A DNA stretch of 64,000 nt from Humibacter sp049446075 (GCF_049446075.1 NZ_JBMSEB010000002.1:186001-250000), one strand, 5' to 3'; numbered from the stretch's first letter, positions 52,274 to 63,600 are shown. Translations and numbers: made by a program. Notes: a model not told the origin generated them from the letters alone.

Positions 52274-54340
52274 TCAGCCGATGGTGATGTCGACCGAGGC
52301 GAGCGAGCCGATTTGGAGTGTGGTCGGGTCGTAGTAGCGCACGGCGATGGTGTGCGGCCCGCTCGGCAGCGCGGGCGTGACGCGCGTGATCGGGATGGTG
52401 CCGAGCGTGTGCGTGTTGCCTGTCCACGTGCCGTCGATGAGGATCTGCACCTGCTGTCCTGGCGTGCCTGAGATCTGTACCGTCACGACAGTTCCACCGG
52501 CGGTTGCCGGAATGGTGGCGCCGTCGGACGGGGCATCGATCGTCGGTCGCTGGAATGTGATGGGCGATGTGGGTGCCGAGGCCGCCGAGACGTTGCCCGC
52601 CGGGTCTTGCTGCGTCGCGCTGAGCGATACCCCGTCGCGAAGCGGATCGGGAAGCGGGATGCTCCAGGCGCCTGCTCCGTCCGCGGCGGCCGTGCCGACC
52701 ACTGCTCCGAGGTCGTTGCGCAGAGTCACCTTTGCGTTCGGTTCTGCCGTCCCGGAAATCGTGGGGAGGTACTCGAGCGGGTTGGCAGGGAGCGCGTTGA
52801 TCACGGGTGGCAGCGCAATGGTGTCGATGGTCACGGTACGGGCGACCTTCGTCGACGTGTTGCCCGCGGCATCCGTCTCCACGAACTGCAGAACCCAGGT
52901 GCCGTCCGGAATGGCCGCCGTGGGCGTCACCGTCCATGCACCGGTGGCGTCGACCTGCGCAGTCGCGACGGGGCCGAGATCATTGCCCTGGCTGTCGTAG
53001 CGCTCCACGTGGACGGCAGCGGCCGGTTCGCCTGTTCCGGTCAGCGCCGGGCGTGCGTTCGCAAATAGGGCTGCGTCGGCGGGGGTCGTGACCACGGGGG
53101 CCGCGGGCGGGGTGACGTCGGGCGGTGTGGGGGGCGTAGGGGGAAGCGAAGGAGGCGTAACGACGGGGACGGTGACCGGGGATCCCGTGCCGGTCGCGGC
53201 GACCGTGACCGGGGGCACATTGGCCGGGGGCGTAGTGGTCTGCGGTGCCGGTGCGTCTGATGAGGGCGGCACATTAGGCGAGGGCGCCGGCACGTTCGGT
53301 TGTGTCGGGGCGGTCTGCGGTGACGGGCTGGCGCTGCTCCCCGGCCGATCGCCGGATGCCGTGGACGAGCCCGACCCGTCTCGCGCGCCCCCGATGACGC
53401 CGGCTGCGGCGAATGCGCCGGTTGTGACCGCTGCTGCGACGAGGACCGTGGCGGCCGCCATCAATGCGGTGCGCAGCGGGCGGCGGGTGATCATGGATGC
53501 TCGCGCAATGGCGGCCCCGCCAGCGCTCTGCGCGGTCGGCGAGTTGCCGCCGCCCATGCCACCCGAACCACCCGTGCTCGCGGCGAGGCGGCCCGCGAGA
53601 AGCGCCGCCCCTGCACCGCCCAGCACGAGCGGGAAGAGCATGGCCGCCAGCCGGCCGGAAACGTCGTCGATCTCCTCGACGATGATCGAGCACCTCGTGC
53701 AGGTCTCGAGGTGCTTCTCGAAGCGCGCCTGGGCCTTGGGCGAGAGCGCGCCGCGGTTGTAGTCCCCCATGCGCTCGGTCGTCCACCTGCACTCGGCCGG
53801 GACTCGCTCGTCGTTCACGTGCGCCTGAAGCCAGGCCTTCTTGAGACCTTCGCGAGCCCGGTAGGCCAGTGCGGCGGCTCCGTTCGCGGTCAGGCCGAGG
53901 TAGGGCGCTGCTTCCGCCGGGTCCATGCCCTCGACCTCGGTGTACCAGAGGATGGTTTGCCAGCGCTCAGGCAGGGTGCGGAACGCCCGAACGGTGATGG
54001 TCTTCTCGAGGGCCGCCGTCTCGATGTCCGGTTTGTCGCTGGGCAGCGTCTCCGCGACATCCTCGATATCCACGGTGCGTGCCTTGGGTATCCAGCCGAG
54101 CGCTACGTTGCGGATGGTGCGGTAGAGGTAGGGGCGGAACGCCTCTTGCGGACCGCCACCGCGCTGCATGGCCCTGAAGATCTGCAGATAGGCCTCGGCG
54201 ACGATGTCATCGGGGTCGGCGATGGAGTGGAACTGACGGGCGGCGGCCAGGCCGGCTTTAGCGTGCCGGCTCCACAGCTCGCCGAATGCGCGAGAATCGC
54301 CGGCGCGCGTGCGCTCGGCGAGTTCCTCGTCGCTGATCAT
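52274..54340 (-). CDS. Sigma factor fused to zinc anti-sigma domain and Ig-like repeats
   Basis: The 688-residue protein begins as an ECF-type sigma factor: region 2 (residues about 10-85) and region 4 (about 110-175). A zinc-binding anti-sigma (ZAS) motif follows, C184 and H210-xxx-C214-xx-C217. Two hydrophobic segments (about 231-250 and 291-318) come next. A Pro/Thr/Ser-rich linker (about 320-420) leads to three Ig-like domains of the bacterial-Ig type. GGGGGA precedes ATG 54340. It would be a self-contained sensor, membrane anchor and sigma factor. If both hydrophobic segments cross the membrane, the Ig part would be cytoplasmic, so topology is unclear. The upstream surface-protein gene is a plausible target. 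Confidence 0.88.
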   Translation of the reverse strand: MISDEELAERTRAGDSRAFGELWSRHAKAGLAAARQFHSIADPDDIVAEAYLQIFRAMQRGGGPQEAFRPYLYRTIRNVALGWIPKARTVDIEDVAETLPSDKPDIETAALEKTITVRAFRTLPERWQTILWYTEVEGMDPAEAAPYLGLTANGAAALAYRAREGLKKAWLQAHVNDERVPAECRWTTERMGDYNRGALSPKAQARFEKHLETCTRCSIIVEEIDDVSGRLAAMLFPLVLGGAGAALLAGRLAASTGGSGGMGGGNSPTAQSAGGAAIARASMITRRPLRTALMAAATVLVAAAVTTGAFAAAGVIGGARDGSGSSTASGDRPGSSASPSPQTAPTQPNVPAPSPNVPPSSDAPAPQTTTPPANVPPVTVAATGTGSPVTVPVVTPPSLPPTPPTPPDVTPPAAPVVTTPADAALFANARPALTGTGEPAAAVHVERYDSQGNDLGPVATAQVDATGAWTVTPTAAIPDGTWVLQFVETDAAGNTSTKVARTVTIDTIALPPVINALPANPLEYLPTISGTAEPNAKVTLRNDLGAVVGTAAADGAGAWSIPLPDPLRDGVSLSATQQDPAGNVSAASAPTSPITFQRPTIDAPSDGATIPATAGGTVVTVQISGTPGQQVQILIDGTWTGNTHTLGTIPITRVTPALPSGPHTIAVRYYDPTTLQIGSLASVDITIG

Positions 54341-54585
54341 GGGTCCCCCTGAACCTGGCAGCTGCGGCCCTGCTTACCTTGGTCCGTCCCAGCGTGCCTC
54401 AGCATGCCTGAGAACCAGGGATTTCGCACCTCGGAGTTGTGGAAGTGGGGCCGCCCCTTCGGGTGGGACGGCCCCGGATGCCTCGTGTTCGGGTTCACGA
54501 GACATCCCTCCTGTTCGGGTCAGGAGCTTTGGTCGCCCGCGCGCGACCGGTGAGCGCTGCTGCGTCGCGGGCGTGGCGCCGTCTG

Positions 54586-56025
54586 CTAGTTGTGGACTGC
54601 ATTACGGCGGCGCACCCACCACGCTGTGCTCGCGGCCACGCCGCCCGCCAGGAGCAGGGCAGCCGCGATGGCGGCGCCGGAGTCCAGGTCGGAGCCGGTA
54701 TGGGCCAGCTCACCGGCGTCCGTTGCGGTGGCCGAGTCCACGGTTGCGGTGGGCGTTCCGTCGCTGTGAATCTCCGCTACGTGAGTCGCGCTGGACGTGG
54801 GTTCGGTGGAAGGCGTCGGTTCGGTGGAAGGCGTGTCGGTCGGTGTAACCGCAGGGGCGGGCGTGGCCGGGGTGGAAGTGACGGGAGTCGGAGCGGTATC
54901 AGTCGGCGTGATCGCCGGGGTCGAATCCGCTGGAGCATCGCAGCCTGCGATGAGGCCGCCGAACGGGAAGAAGTGCTCCTCGGAACCGGCAAGATCGGCG
55001 CTGGCCGCGATGACCGTTCCCTGCACGTTGGCACTGGTCTTGGTGTAGTCGGCCCGCGGGGCGAGGATCGACCCGTCGATCGAATCACCGCTCTGCGTGA
55101 CCGAGACAACCTCGGGCATGTTGAACAAGATGCCGCGCGGGTCCCGGCTGCCTGCCATCGTGAGCTTCAGCGTGACCGGGCCGGTCCCGGTCACGTTCAC
55201 GATGAGCGGGTTGCCAGTGCTGGGCGAGACGGCGCCGTTGAAGGTGATCTGGCTGAGCGACGAGAGCTGCGCGGCGGATATGTTCCAGTAGTTCGTTCCG
55301 GGCTGCAGCGTGACGCTCGCCTGTCCGCCTGCCAGCGAAGGCGCGATCACCCGGCCGGCGTTGCATGCTCCGGTTGCCGCAGCGGCGACCTGCGAGCTGG
55401 AGGAGCCGGCGCGGGTTTGGGAGAACGTCGCGGCGAACAGGCCGGGTGCCGGAACGGATGCCGCGGCTTGCCGGTGATTGGATGCCACGGCCGGAGTGCT
55501 CGCATACCCGGCGCCTGTGCGCACGACCTGCGTGTTGACCTGCGCGTTGTTCTGATCTGTGTCGAGAACGTCGGCGCCTTGCAGGTTGCCGACCTTGATC
55601 GAGCCCGGGCTGTTCACCTGAAGCGTTCCGGCCGAACGCTCGAGGGCGATTCGGCCTCCCACCAGGAGCGCGACGGATGCCGAACTCTTGAATGCCACGT
55701 TGGTCCCGGTGAACGAGAGGTCACCACCCGTGGCGACGGCGCCCTCGCTCTCCGCCCTGATGTCGGTGTCGCCGAAGGAGACCACGTTCCAGTCCGCGTA
55801 CTCCGCGAGCGGATTGAACACGGCGGTTGCGGCATCCGCCCGAGCCGTTGTGCCGAGACCGATGCCGACGCCCGCGGACGCCAGCAGCGCGGCGACCGCG
55901 GCGTACGACAACGCGCGCTTCGTGGACGGTGTTCGCCGCTCAGACCGCTCCACTCGAGTGGAAGGTGCTTCGGCGGTCTGGTGTCGGATCGGGGCGGGCG
56001 ATGCTCCCGCGGACTCGTGCGTCAT
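54586..56025 (-). CDS. Choice-of-anchor A family surface protein, LAHTG-anchored
   Basis: The product is a 479-residue wall protein. About 35 polar residues precede a signal helix (ALSYAAVAALLASAGVGIGLG). A choice-of-anchor A domain follows (AEYADWNVVSFGDTDIRAESEGAVATGGDLSF...), a beta-rich domain with IDGSILAPRADYTKTSANVQG. A Thr/Pro/Ser linker leads to the sorting signal LAHTG, a helix and RRR. It lies 246 bp upstream of the sigma-fusion gene in the same direction, which may share its regulation. Confidence 0.9.
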   Translation of the reverse strand: MTHESAGASPAPIRHQTAEAPSTRVERSERRTPSTKRALSYAAVAALLASAGVGIGLGTTARADAATAVFNPLAEYADWNVVSFGDTDIRAESEGAVATGGDLSFTGTNVAFKSSASVALLVGGRIALERSAGTLQVNSPGSIKVGNLQGADVLDTDQNNAQVNTQVVRTGAGYASTPAVASNHRQAAASVPAPGLFAATFSQTRAGSSSSQVAAAATGACNAGRVIAPSLAGGQASVTLQPGTNYWNISAAQLSSLSQITFNGAVSPSTGNPLIVNVTGTGPVTLKLTMAGSRDPRGILFNMPEVVSVTQSGDSIDGSILAPRADYTKTSANVQGTVIAASADLAGSEEHFFPFGGLIAGCDAPADSTPAITPTDTAPTPVTSTPATPAPAVTPTDTPSTEPTPSTEPTSSATHVAEIHSDGTPTATVDSATATDAGELAHTGSDLDSGAAIAAALLLAGGVAASTAWWVRRRNAVHN

Positions 56026-56189
56026 GGCTAGGCGAATTCCTCAGTGCTGTGGGGGAGCGCGTCAGGATCTGACCGCGCCGGGCGTGCTGCTATTGCGCAC
56101 CCACATGACACATGCGGTTCACCATCGCGTTATGACGCGATTCGTGAAAACAATTCGGCAAAGCCGACGTTCGCGTACAGTCGCGTGCC

Positions 56190-56579
56190 TCAGGTGGCCG
56201 AGACGGCCATCCTTGCGTCGTAGCCCGCGCGGCTGGCTTCGATGGTGGGGTGGTGCTCGACGGCCCACTTCGCCAAGGTGAGGGCGGAGTCGACGAGTGT
56301 CGAACCCATCGCCGTTAGCTCGTACTCAACCCGCGGCGGCACCTCCGCGTGCACAGTACGAACCACGAGACCGTCGCGCTCGAGCTGTCGAAGCGTGAGG
56401 GTGAGCATCCGTTGCGAAATGCCGGGGATGTGCCGCTGGAGCGCCGTGAAGCGAAGCCGCCCATCTTGCAGCGTGCCGATCACCAGCAGCGACCACTTGT
56501 CGCCGATGCGGTCCAGGACGTCGCGAATCGCCTTGCCGCCGTCGCGACCTCCGCACGAGTGCTCGTACTCGCTGTCCAT
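56190..56579 (-). CDS. HxlR family (DUF24) transcriptional regulator
   Basis: The product is a 129-residue winged-helix regulator. The HTH is AIRDVLDRIGDKWSLLVIGTLQDGRLRF (typical D.IGgKWt). It continues LQRHIPGISQRMLTLTLRQLERDGLV and RVEYELTAMGSTL. Cys9 near the N-terminus (YEHSCGG) is in the position of the redox-sensing Cys of YodB/CatR-type members. GGGAGG precedes the ATG. It is divergent from a DoxX-like gene with a palindromic site between. Confidence 0.93.
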   Translation of the reverse strand: MDSEYEHSCGGRDGGKAIRDVLDRIGDKWSLLVIGTLQDGRLRFTALQRHIPGISQRMLTLTLRQLERDGLVVRTVHAEVPPRVEYELTAMGSTLVDSALTLAKWAVEHHPTIEASRAGYDARMAVSAT

Positions 56580-56647
56580 GGCGCCTCCCGTTCGTAGCGC
56601 ACACAGATGTGCCTTTTGCAGGCAGCACGAAGATGACCCATGATGTG

Positions 56648-56666
56648 GCTACTTACAAATAGTAAC
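56648..56666. promoter_or_regulatory. HxlR operator candidate
   Basis: GCTACTTACAAATAGTAAC contains the symmetric TACT...AGTA around an A-rich centre. On the minus strand it reads as TACTATTTGTAAGTA, close in style to sites of quinone/thiol-sensing DUF24 regulators. It lies between the divergent HxlR and DoxX-like genes. Confidence 0.6.
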
Positions 56667-56709
56667 CGCGCTGTTGGAAGCGGCAGCGGACGAAGGAGAG
56701 AGCCCGCCC

Positions 56710-57081
56710 ATGATCGTCGCGTACTGGATCGTCGCCGGAGTGCTCGCCCTGATGTATCTCGCTGCCGGAGGCATGAAGCTGGCCCAGCCGAGACAGAAGC
56801 TTCAGGCGAGCGGCATGGGTTTCGTCGAGGACTTCTCCGCGCCGTCGGTGAAGCTCGTCGGAGCAGTCGAAGTGCTGGGCGCGCTCGGCCTCATCCTGCC
56901 TGTCATCACTCGCATCGCTCCGTGGCTGTCTGTGGCTGCGGCGATCGGACTCGTGCTCGTGCAAGTCGGAGCCATCATCGTGCACGTGCGCCGCGGAGAA
57001 ACGAACAGGCTCGGCATGAACATCGCTCTGCTCGTGCTCGCCAGCGTCGCGGTCTGGCTCGCGGCCGCCACCCTGGTCTGA
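56710..57081 (+). CDS. DoxX-like membrane protein
   Basis: The product is a 123-residue protein with four membrane helices: IVAYWIVAGVLALMYLAAGGMK, VKLVGAVEVLGALGLILP, LSVAAAIGLVLVQVGAIIVH and IALLVLASVAVWLAA. The DoxX pattern is clear (AGGMKL...VEVLGALGLILP). Such proteins act with redox or quinone detoxification systems. ATG 56710 has AAGGAG upstream (11 nt). The gene is likely repressed by HxlR and induced by electrophile or oxidative stress (inference). Confidence 0.88.
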   Translation: MIVAYWIVAGVLALMYLAAGGMKLAQPRQKLQASGMGFVEDFSAPSVKLVGAVEVLGALGLILPVITRIAPWLSVAAAIGLVLVQVGAIIVHVRRGETNRLGMNIALLVLASVAVWLAAATLV

Positions 57082-57093
57082 CGGCGGCTCCGA

Positions 57094-57543
57094 TCAACCC
57101 ACCCCGCTGAGCACGCACAGCGTGCCTGGGGTGGCGACGAAGTCTTTGCTCGCCGTCCAGTTCTGGGTCTTTCCCGCAGGCACGGTCACGTGGGTCTGCG
57201 CCGTGTTGATCACGGTCGCGCTCTTCGTCGTGAAGAAGACCGTGATCGTGTAATCGGCGGCCTGCTTGCCGTCGTTGGTGACGGTTCCGCCGGCTTTCCA
57301 TCCGGCGGTCGTCGCCTTGCACGCCGTCATGCGCACTGCACGGCGTGCTGCCGGATCGTTGGGCACGTGGGTGGGAATGGGAGCGGGCGTGACGCCGGCG
57401 GGCAGCCCGTTGCCGATCCCGGCGGAGTGGGTCGCTGTCGGGCTTTTCACCGGTGGCGAAGAACTCGTGCATGCGGCAAGGACGGCGACCGTTGCGGCCG
57501 CGGTGGCCAGGCTGAGCGTTCTCGTCAGGAAGGTGGCTGGCAT
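57094..57543 (-). CDS. Predicted lipoprotein (149 residues)
   Basis: A signal sequence ends in the lipobox LAACT (VAVLAACTSSS, Cys about residue 25), so the protein is exported and lipidated. A Ser/Thr/Pro linker is followed by a beta-sandwich-like region (AGGTVTNDGKQAADYTITVFFTTKS...VTVPAGKTQNW), the pattern of FxLYD-type domains. ATG 57543 has GGAAGAG upstream. No function is recognised. It lies 83 bp downstream of the giant repeat-protein gene in the same direction. Confidence 0.82.
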   Translation of the reverse strand: MPATFLTRTLSLATAAATVAVLAACTSSSPPVKSPTATHSAGIGNGLPAGVTPAPIPTHVPNDPAARRAVRMTACKATTAGWKAGGTVTNDGKQAADYTITVFFTTKSATVINTAQTHVTVPAGKTQNWTASKDFVATPGTLCVLSGVG

Positions 57544-57626
57544 CTGATCTCTTCCAGTCGGGGCGTACTTCGATTTCGTTGCGCGTGCAGGATGCTCGCT
57601 CAGAGCATCCTGCACGCGCTCCCGGC

Positions 57627-60600
57627 TTAGACGCTCCTACGGCGCCGGCGGCCGAGGAGAATCGCACCCAGCCCGATGATCAGAATGATCGGGGCGCCGT
57701 AGACGAACCAGCCGTTGAGGTTCGACCCGGTGTCCGCCAGCCCGGACGCAGCGGTCGGATCGGGGAGCTTCACCGTCGACGGGTCCGAGGTGATCGGATT
57801 TCCGCTGGGCGGCGTGCCGATCGCGGTAGCTGTGTTCAAGAGCGGCTTGCCCTGCGCGACATCCGCTTTCGTCACCGTGTAGTCCGCGGTGCAGGTCACC
57901 TGCGCGCCGGGCAGCATCGAGGCGGCTGCCGCCGGGCAGACCGGGTTGGTCAGCACGCCGCTTCCCGTGAACGTGCCTTCGTCGGGCTTGACGTTCACAA
58001 GCGTGACGTTTCCGGTGTTCGTGATCAAGAACGAGTACGTCACCGCCTGACCGGCCTGCGCGATGGTCTTCACGCTTGCCGTCTTCACCAGGGTCAGTGC
58101 CGGCGCCGGTGGGTCGGGCAGCGTCACCGTCGAACGCGGCGACACGACATCCGGGCCGCTTGGCGGGGTGCCGGTTGCCGTCGCGTTGTTCGTGATCGAT
58201 CCCGCATCCACGTCGGCCTGCGTGATCGTGTACGTGGCCGTGCAGGTCACCTGCAAGCCGGGCGCCAACGAGTCGGCTCCCGCTGGGCAGACCGGCGACG
58301 ACATCGTTCCGCTGCCGGTGAACGTGCCTTCGATCGGTTGCACGTGCGTCAGCGTCTCGTTCCCGGTGTTCGTGATCACGAACGAGTAGGTGAGCAGCTG
58401 CCCGACCGTGTAGTGCGCAGGATCGCTCGGCGACGCCGACTTCACAACCGTCAGTGCCGGGTCTGGCTCGACAGCGACGACGGCCGACGACGGTTCAGAC
58501 ACAGGTGGCTTCCCGGTCTGCGGAGTGCCCGTCGCGGTTGCCGTGTTCTTGACGGATCCCGCATCGACGTCCGCCTGTGTCGCCGTGTAGTCGGCGGTGC
58601 ACGTGACCGAAGCGCCCGGCGCCAGCACGATCGCCGGGCAGTTCGCGTTCGGCATTGAGCCGGTGCCCGTGAAGTCCGTCTCGGCAACCGTCGGGTTCTT
58701 GAGGGACACGTTGCCGGTGTTCGTGATCAGGAACGAATAGGTGATCACTTGGCCGGCCGAGTCGATCTGGATCGGTGTTGCGGTTTTGATGAGGGTGATG
58801 GCCGGTGCCGGTGTTGCGGTCACGGCTGCCGATGACGGGTCCGAGACCGGGTCCGTCCCGGACGGCGGAGTACCCGTCGCGGTCGCCGTGTTCGTGATCG
58901 AACCGGCATCCAGATCCGCCTGCGTGGCCACATACGTTGCCGTGCACGTCACCTGAGCACCCGGCAACAACGTCGCAGGCGGACACACCGGGGCAGGCGC
59001 AGTACCCGTACCCGAGAACGCCGTCTCCGTCACCTGCGGATTCGTCAACGTCACATTGCCCGTATTCGTCACCAAGAACGAATACGCCACCGACTGACCA
59101 GCAGCCGTCACCGTCGTCGGCGTCGCCGACTTCAGCAAACCGATCGAAGGATTCGACGGAGCAGGAATCGTCACCTGCGAATCCGGAGACACCGGATCCG
59201 GACCCGACGGCGGCGTACCCGTCGCCGTCACATGATTCGTGATCGACCCAGCATCCACATCAGCCTGCGTGATCGTATACAGCGCCGTGCACGTCACCTG
59301 AGCACCCGGCGCCAACGACGCCGCACCAGCATCACACACCGGAACAGACATCGAACCCGACCCCGTGAACGCACCCTCCACCGGCACCACATTCGCCAAC
59401 GACACATTCCCCGTATTCGTAATCACAAACGAATACGTCACAACCTGACCCACCGTGAAATGCCCAACATCACCAGGCGACGCCGACTTCACCACCGTGA
59501 TGGCAGGCGCGGGCGGAACCGTGACCACGGCCGAGGATTCAGGAGACACGGGATCTGGACCGCTGGGCGCATTTGCCGTGGCGGTCGCGGTGTTCGTGAC
59601 CTTCCCGGCATTCACATCGGCCTGAGTCAACGTGTAGTCCGCCGTACAGGTCACCGAGTCACCAGGCGCCAACGTCGCAGGCGGACACGCCGGGGCGGGC
59701 GCGGTGCCGGTACCGGAGAACGTCTTCTCCGCAACCTGCGGATTCTTCAGCGTCGTGTTGCCCGTATTGGTCACCAGGAACGAATACGTGACGGAATCCC
59801 CGACCTTCCCCACCGACGTAGGCGTCACAGACTTCACCAGGGTGAGCGCCGACGCGGGCGGAACCGTTACGACAGCCTGTGACGGAGGGGACACCGGATC
59901 CGGGCCGCTCGGCGGAGTTGCCGTCGCTGTCGCGGAGTTCGTGACCGTACCGGCATCCACATCGGCCTGAGTCAACGTGTAGCCCGCCGTGCACGTCACC
60001 GAGTCACCGGGCGCCAACGTCGCGGGCGGACACACCGCAACGGGCGCAGTGCCGGTGCCGGAGAACGTCGTCTCCGCGATCTGCGGGTTCTTCAGCGTCG
60101 TGTTGCCCGTATTCGTCACCAGGAACGAGTACGTGACTGAGTCCCCAACCTTCCCCACTGACGTGGGCGTCACGGACTTCACCACGGTGAGCGCCGACGC
60201 GGGCGGAACAGTCACGACGGCGGACGACGGAGGCGATACAGGTGCAGGGCCAGACGTCGGGGTGCCCGTCGCGGTCGCCGTGTTCGTGATCGAACCGGCA
60301 TCCACATCGGCCTGACTCAACGTGTAGCCCGCCGTGCAGGTCACCGAGTCACCAGGCGCCAACGACGCCGCGCCCGCAGGGCACACCGGGTCGGAGATTG
60401 CACCGGACCCCGTGAAAGCGCCCTCATCCACGGTCACGTTCCTCAGAGTCACGTTGCCGGTGTTCGTCACCAGGAACGAATACGTCACCGAATCTCCCGC
60501 CTTACCGACCGAGGAGGGTGTTGCGGTTTTGATGAGGGTGATGGCCGGTGCCGGTGTTGCGGTCACGGCTGCCGATGACGGGTCCGAGACCGGGTCCGTC

Positions 60601-63600
60601 CCGGACGGCGGAGTACCCGTCGCGGTCGCCGTGTTCGTGATCGAACCGGCATCCAGATCCGCCTGCGTGGCCACATACGTTGCCGTGCACGTCACCTGAG
60701 CACCCGGCAACAACGTCGCAGGCGGACACACCGGGGCAGGCGCAGTACCCGTACCCGAGAACGCCGTCTCCGTCACCTGCGGATTCGTCAACGTCACATT
60801 GCCCGTATTCGTCACCAAGAACGAATACGCCACCGACTGACCAGCAGCCGTCACCGTCGTCGGCGTCGCCGACTTCAGCAAACCGATCGAAGGATTCGAC
60901 GGAGCAGGAATCGTCACCTGCGAATCCGGAGACACCGGATCCGGACCCGACGGCGGCGTACCCGTCGCCGTCACATGATTCGTGATCGACCCAGCATCCA
61001 CATCAGCCTGCGTGATCGTATACAGCGCCGTGCACGTCACCTGAGCACCCGGCGCCAACGACGCCGCACCAGCATCACACACCGGAACAGACATCGAACC
61101 CGACCCCGTGAACGCACCCTCCACCGGCACCACATTCGCCAACGACACATTCCCCGTATTCGTAATCACAAACGAATACGTCACAACCTGACCCACCGTG
61201 AAATGCCCAACATCACCAGGCGACGCCGACTTCACCACCGTGATTCCGGATATCGGCACGTTGCTCGTGCACAGCGGGTCGGTCGAGCCTTGTGCGCAGT
61301 TGGACGGCAGCGAGCTGACGACCGTGTTTGCCAGGTCGTGCGGCCCGTTATCGGGGTCGTTGATCAGAACGGAGTACCTGATCGTGGCAGACGCTCCCGC
61401 CGCGAGCGGACCGGTCCACGACAGGTTGGGAGCGGTGTAGGCCACCGTGCCGGCGGTCGCGTTGGCGTCGTTCTTGTAGGTGGCGTCGGAGAGCACGTTC
61501 GTCAGGCTGTCGTTGAACGTCGCAGGGGCGGCGGCGGCGTACGGCATCGTTCCGGAGTTCGTGACCGTGACGGTATAGGTCACCGTCTGGCCCGGACTTC
61601 CGGATTGGGCGGACGCCACCTTCTTGAACAGCAGGGCGCACTGGGCCGAGGTCGGCGCGACCGTGAAGGTTGCCGTCGGCGTCGTGTTCCCGGCGGGAGC
61701 ATCCGTCGTGGCGCCGGCCGTCGTAATCGCCGTGAAGGCATCCGTGATGGTCGTCGAGGTGGAGCAGGCGACCGGGTTCACGGTCGTCGAGTAGCACATC
61801 TGCGAGTAGGTGTCGCCGGTGCGGCTGATGGAGATCGAGCCGGCCGAAACGGTCGCCTGGTTGGTGACACCCGCGAGGTTGACGGTGACCGTCAGGCTGG
61901 CGGTCGAACCTGTTGCAGGTATCGAGGAGATGTCGAGGGTCGTCTGCCCGGGCGCCAGGGTCACGCCCGTGAAGCCGGGAACGGCACCGGCGGATCCGGA
62001 AACGGTGACGGAGGCGCCACCCGAATACTCGGACCCGGTCAGCCCGTTCAGCTTCACCGTGCCCCAGGCGACCGAGTGCGACTGGCCGTCGCACCAGGAG
62101 GGCGCCTGCACCGAGACGGAAGAGGATGCCGTGACGCACGGCCCGCCCGTCGCCCCATTGAAGATGACGATCTGGGCGCCGTTGCCGTTATCGGCCATAC
62201 AGCCTGGGAGGTTCGCCAACGGGCGAACCGTGTAGCTCTGCAGGTCTGCCGGTCCGGCGAAACCGGCACACGCGGGCACCTGCCCAGTGCCCACGCGCAG
62301 GGCGAAGTCGTAGCACAGCGTGGAGGTGCTCGAATAGGTGATGTAGTACTTCGTGCCGACCATGACTCCTGTGCCGAAGCCGAGGGTCGGCGGCGAGAAG
62401 CCGTACTGGGTCAACGGGTACGGATTCGCGATCTGTACGTCGGCGGTGGAGTAGCAGCCGGTGTTGATCGCTGCGTGGAATACCGAGCACGCTCCGAGAA
62501 CGGCCCCTGCTGCGGAGAGCACGGGAAGCACTTCGCTCGGTGACCCGGACTGCGTCGGGCCCACGCTCTGCGCCGTGACCAGCGTGGGCGTTGCAGTGCC
62601 GACGTTGTAGCCGAAGAGGTAGTTGTCGTTGTTGCCCGTGGTGTACGTGAAGTAGAGGTAGTTGCCATAGGTGCCGACTTCGGCGTGATACGCGGTAGAG
62701 ACCGTGACGGGGCCGATGCCGGCGTTCGTGACTCCGCAGCTGGAGGCCGTGGTCGGGTTGAAGCAGAGCAGGTTGCCCGTGGTGTCGACGAAGTAGTACC
62801 GGCCATTCGTGGCGCGGATGCCGTCACCTGCGAGCTGCCCGTACGCCGCGCTGACCGGAGCAGCCGTGACCGTGTCCAACTGGGTGAATCCGCAGCTGAC
62901 CAGTGTCGTCAGGTTGAGGCACTGCAGACCCACCGCGTACCTGCCCCCGACGGCCGCCAGGGCTCCGACCGGCCAGTACAGCAGACCGCCCTCGATGAAC
63001 GAGCCGTTCACGCCCGCGGTCGTGTAGCTAATTGCGCCGGTGCCGAGCGCCGCGCCCGGCACAGCCGAGACGTAGCTGGCGTGAGCCGGCCATCCTGGGC
63101 ACACCGCGTTGCTCAGAGTGGAGCAGAACACCGTGGCTGCGTTGGGGCTGTGGTGATAGACGGTGTAGATGTTCGAGCCGAAACCCTCGACGCTGTAGCC
63201 GTCGCCGCCCGGTGTGTTGAAGTTCGCCACCGCGTTCGTGAAGCTTGTGGATGTCTTGGCCGCGGCGGGATCGACCGTCCCGGTCGCCCCTACACCGGTG
63301 GACCCGGCGACGGGAGCGCCTGCGGTGTAGGTCGAGCCGCCGTTCGTCGAGTACTGAGGGGACATCCCCGCCGGAAGCTGCAACGACCCGTTCACGTAGG
63401 TCTGCCCTGCCGTGATCGGATCTTTCCACTGCACCTGGGTCGCCGAGGCACTGTTGGTGTTGTTCGTGTAGTCGGTGACCCACTTGATCGTGTCGCCCGG
63501 GTTGGCGGTGCCTGCGGGACCGCCGGAGACGGCCGTCGAGTTGGTAGTGGTGTCTGTGCCGGATTTGGACACGGTCGACAAGGGGGTCGACGACTGGGCG

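Noticed and set aside
60975..62543. 522-codon plus-strand frame opposite the giant adhesin
   Set aside because: Arg/His-rich reading of the opposite strand of repeat DNA, with an exact duplicate of its start at 59232. No ribosome site and no domain.
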